Assembly: GCA_022837185.1 (NCBI GenBank)
Contig: JALHJD010000141.1
Span: 1-7,484 of the forward strand
Origin: Desulfobacteraceae bacterium
Lineage (GTDB): Bacteria > Desulfobacterota > Desulfobulbia > Desulfobulbales > Desulfobulbaceae
DNA: 7,484 nucleotides
Reading direction: 5' to 3'
The stretch's first letter is position 1. The number at the start of each line of letters is the position of its first letter. The notes beneath the pieces are model-generated. The model saw only the letters and a list, made by a program, of their open reading frames with translations. It had not been told where the DNA came from and made no database searches. A program made the translations under genes and the position numbers. Shown here in pieces: positions 5,874-7,484 of the stretch.

Positions 5874-7007
5874 TCAGTACGAACCGTAGCGGGTGGCCTC
5901 CTCGGACGTCAGCTTCCGGCTGTCCATTGCCCGCCAGACATAGAATATGTAGGCCAGGACAAAGGGAATGGTCAGGGCCACGTAGGTCATCGCCGTCAGG
6001 GTATAGTGGCTGCTCGAGGCGTTATAGATGGTCAGGCTCGACTGCAGGTCCGCCTTGGACGGGTAGAACGGGGTGTTGTTGTAGCCGGCGGTGAAAAAAA
6101 TCGCCAGGCCGACCAGCACCGTCCCCAGGCCGGCGAACCAGATACCGCCGGTGGCGGATGAGCGGGCGGTTCGCAGCACCGCCAGGATGACCAGGGCCAG
6201 GCCGGCCAGCAGCAGCCCCGGGATCCATGGCAGGGCCAGCAGGTTGGACAGATACTTGCGGGCAGCCATGGAAACCACGCCCTGTTCGTCGACCGCAAAA
6301 CCCTGCATGAGCAGAAGGCCGGCCAGGATGTAGAGGAGAAAGGGCAGGGAGCAGATGAAGTTGGTCATGACCGCCTTGCGCAGCCGCTCTTCCAGTTCGG
6401 GCTGTCCGGCGAAATCGAGGTTGTTGACCAGGTACATGGCGCCCAGGGTGCGGGCGTTGAAGACCAGGAACAGGCCCAGCGACAGGTTGAACAGGCTGAA
6501 CGCGGCTTCCAGGCCCCGCAGGGGGTTGGTCCAGGTGACCAGGTTGTACTCGCTGAGGAGAAAGTTCGAGCCGGTGAAAAAGGTGCCGACCGCGGCGCCG
6601 ATGAGCAGGATGCCGACGGAGCCGTTGATGAACAGGAACAGTTCAAAGATCCTTTCTCCCAGCAGGTTTGCCGGCTTGCTCCGATACTCGAAGCTGACCG
6701 CCTGCAGGACAAAGGTGAACAGGATCAGGATCCAGACCCAGTAGGCGCCGCCGAACGAGGTGGCGTAGAATTTCGGGAAGGCCGCGAACAGCGCCCCGCC
6801 GAACAGTACCAGGGTGGTAAAGGTCAACTCCCATTTGCGGCCCAGCGAGTTGATGACCATGGCTTTTTCGGTATCGGTTTTGGCCACCTGCCACAGCAGG
6901 GTTTGTCCGCCCTGGATGAAGGTCAGGAACAGGAACAGGGAGCCGACCACTGAGCAGAGCAGCCACCAGAGCTGCTGCAGGGTTGTCAAATCAAGGCTGC
7001 CGATCAT
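5874..7007 (-). CDS. cydB: cytochrome bd quinol oxidase subunit II
   Basis: The product (377 residues, the usual length) is the second core subunit of cytochrome bd, which oxidises quinol and reduces O2 to water in the inner membrane. About nine hydrophobic helices are visible. Recognisable blocks are WWLLCSVVGSLFLFLTFIQGGQTL (near 14-37, here named by its ends only: WWLL to GGQTL), NSLGRKWELTFTTLVLFGG (53-71), ALFAAFPKFYATSFGGAYW (72-90), FEYRSKPANLLG (106-117) and AGYNNTPFYPS (307-317). The N-terminal FIQGGQTL and GRKWEL blocks recall the Bacteroides/Geobacter-type CydB rather than the E. coli one, which has a WDGNE-type motif here. The start is well supported: AGGAGGA lies six bases before the ATG, and the ATG overlaps the cydA stop as ATGA, implying translational coupling. 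The small CydX-like ORF follows after 44 bases. Confidence 0.95.
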   Translation of the reverse strand: MIGSLDLTTLQQLWWLLCSVVGSLFLFLTFIQGGQTLLWQVAKTDTEKAMVINSLGRKWELTFTTLVLFGGALFAAFPKFYATSFGGAYWVWILILFTFVLQAVSFEYRSKPANLLGERIFELFLFINGSVGILLIGAAVGTFFTGSNFLLSEYNLVTWTNPLRGLEAAFSLFNLSLGLFLVFNARTLGAMYLVNNLDFAGQPELEERLRKAVMTNFICSLPFLLYILAGLLLMQGFAVDEQGVVSMAARKYLSNLLALPWIPGLLLAGLALVILAVLRTARSSATGGIWFAGLGTVLVGLAIFFTAGYNNTPFYPSKADLQSSLTIYNASSSHYTLTAMTYVALTIPFVLAYIFYVWRAMDSRKLTSEEATRYGSY

Positions 7008-7484
7008 TTTGAGTCCTCCTCCGGTCCGATGGATATCTGTTTGAGCATGATTTTGATTTCAGCAAGCAGCAGGGTGGTGAACAGGACAAGAAACATGATG
7101 AACGTCGCCATCACCGTCCCTGCCGTCAGGTTGGACCTGGCCACGGTCACGGGCAGCAGGCCCTGGATGGCCCAGGGCTGCCGGCCGACCTCGGCGACGA
7201 CCCACCCGGCCTGCGAGGCGACAAAGGCCAGAAAGAACATGGTGGTGCCGAGCCCGAGCAGCCATCGCTTTTCGGCCAGAGTGTTTTTATAGGCAAAGTA
7301 GAGGAAGGCCAGGCAGACGAGGGGAAAAAGACCCCCCAGGATGACCATGATATGAAAGCTGTAGAAGGTGAGGCCGACCGGCGGAACGGCATCCTCCGGC
7401 CTGTCCAGGTAGCCGTAGCCGAGATATTCCTTGTGGTCGTTGAAAACGGCCAGGGCCGCGGCCGCATCCTCCCCGTCGCCGTTT
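7004..7484 (-). CDS. cydA: cytochrome bd quinol oxidase subunit I, C-terminal part (cut by window edge)
   Basis: The gene enters from the right edge, and only its last 159 codons are visible; the frame is open through base 7483. CydA carries the hemes and the quinol site of cytochrome bd. In the visible part FYSFHIMV (fragment residues 40-47) matches the helix that holds the methionine ligand of heme b558 (Met393 in E. coli), here fragment residue 46. GWVVAEVGRQPWAIQGLLP (fragment 93-111) is the hallmark C-terminal motif, whose glutamate before GRQPW corresponds, as I recall, to the heme-ligating Glu445 of E. coli. Two further hydrophobic helices and a short polar tail GPEEDSK end the protein. 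The N-terminal hemes' histidines and the Q-loop are outside the window, so the Q-loop type cannot be judged. The stop overlaps the cydB start by 4 nt. Confidence 0.95.
   Translation of the reverse strand, partial: NGDGEDAAAALAVFNDHKEYLGYGYLDRPEDAVPPVGLTFYSFHIMVILGGLFPLVCLAFLYFAYKNTLAEKRWLLGLGTTMFFLAFVASQAGWVVAEVGRQPWAIQGLLPVTVARSNLTAGTVMATFIMFLVLFTTLLLAEIKIMLKQISIGPEEDSK

Overview
The window is GC-rich, gene-dense bacterial DNA with strong Shine-Dalgarno sites. The protein content suggests a Gram-negative, probably respiratory anaerobe or microaerobe of the Desulfobacterota type (Geobacter/Desulfuromonas-like): a cytochrome bd oxidase of the Bacteroides/Geobacter sequence type, a MauE/DoxX plus exported rhodanese pair, and a lipoprotein. 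The taxonomic guess is inference from remembered family resemblance, not from a search.

Layout. Bases 77-1141 (minus strand) hold a two-gene unit: a MauE/DoxX-type membrane protein followed 30 nt later by an exported single-domain rhodanese. A good sigma70-like promoter lies about 270 bp upstream of the first gene, so a long leader is predicted. Bases 1612-2649 (minus) encode an AI-2E (PerM-type) transporter-family protein. Bases 2882-3400 (plus) encode a small orphan lipoprotein. It diverges from the AI-2E gene across 232 bp that carry promoter-like elements in both directions and a 19-bp operator-like inverted repeat. Bases 3412-5655 (minus) encode a 747-residue AAA-type ATPase with a large unfamiliar N-terminal half, converging on the lipoprotein gene with only 11 nt between the stop codons. 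Bases 5737-7484 (minus) are the end of a cytochrome bd operon: the C-terminal 159 residues of cydA (cut by the window edge), the whole of cydB overlapping it by 4 nt, and a 30-codon single-helix membrane ORF in the CydX position. A strong GC hairpin ends this operon.

How they fit together. CydA, CydB and the small protein would form a quinol:O2 oxidoreductase in the inner membrane. The MauE and rhodanese proteins would act at the membrane/periplasm in thiol or sulfane-sulfur chemistry. No direct functional link between the ATPase and its neighbours can be read from sequence. The ATPase, with a well-kept C-terminal AAA engine and a possibly degenerate ribokinase-like N-terminal region, and the 30-aa cyd ORF are the least ordinary items. 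No tRNA, rRNA, CRISPR array, insertion sequence or integrase was seen.
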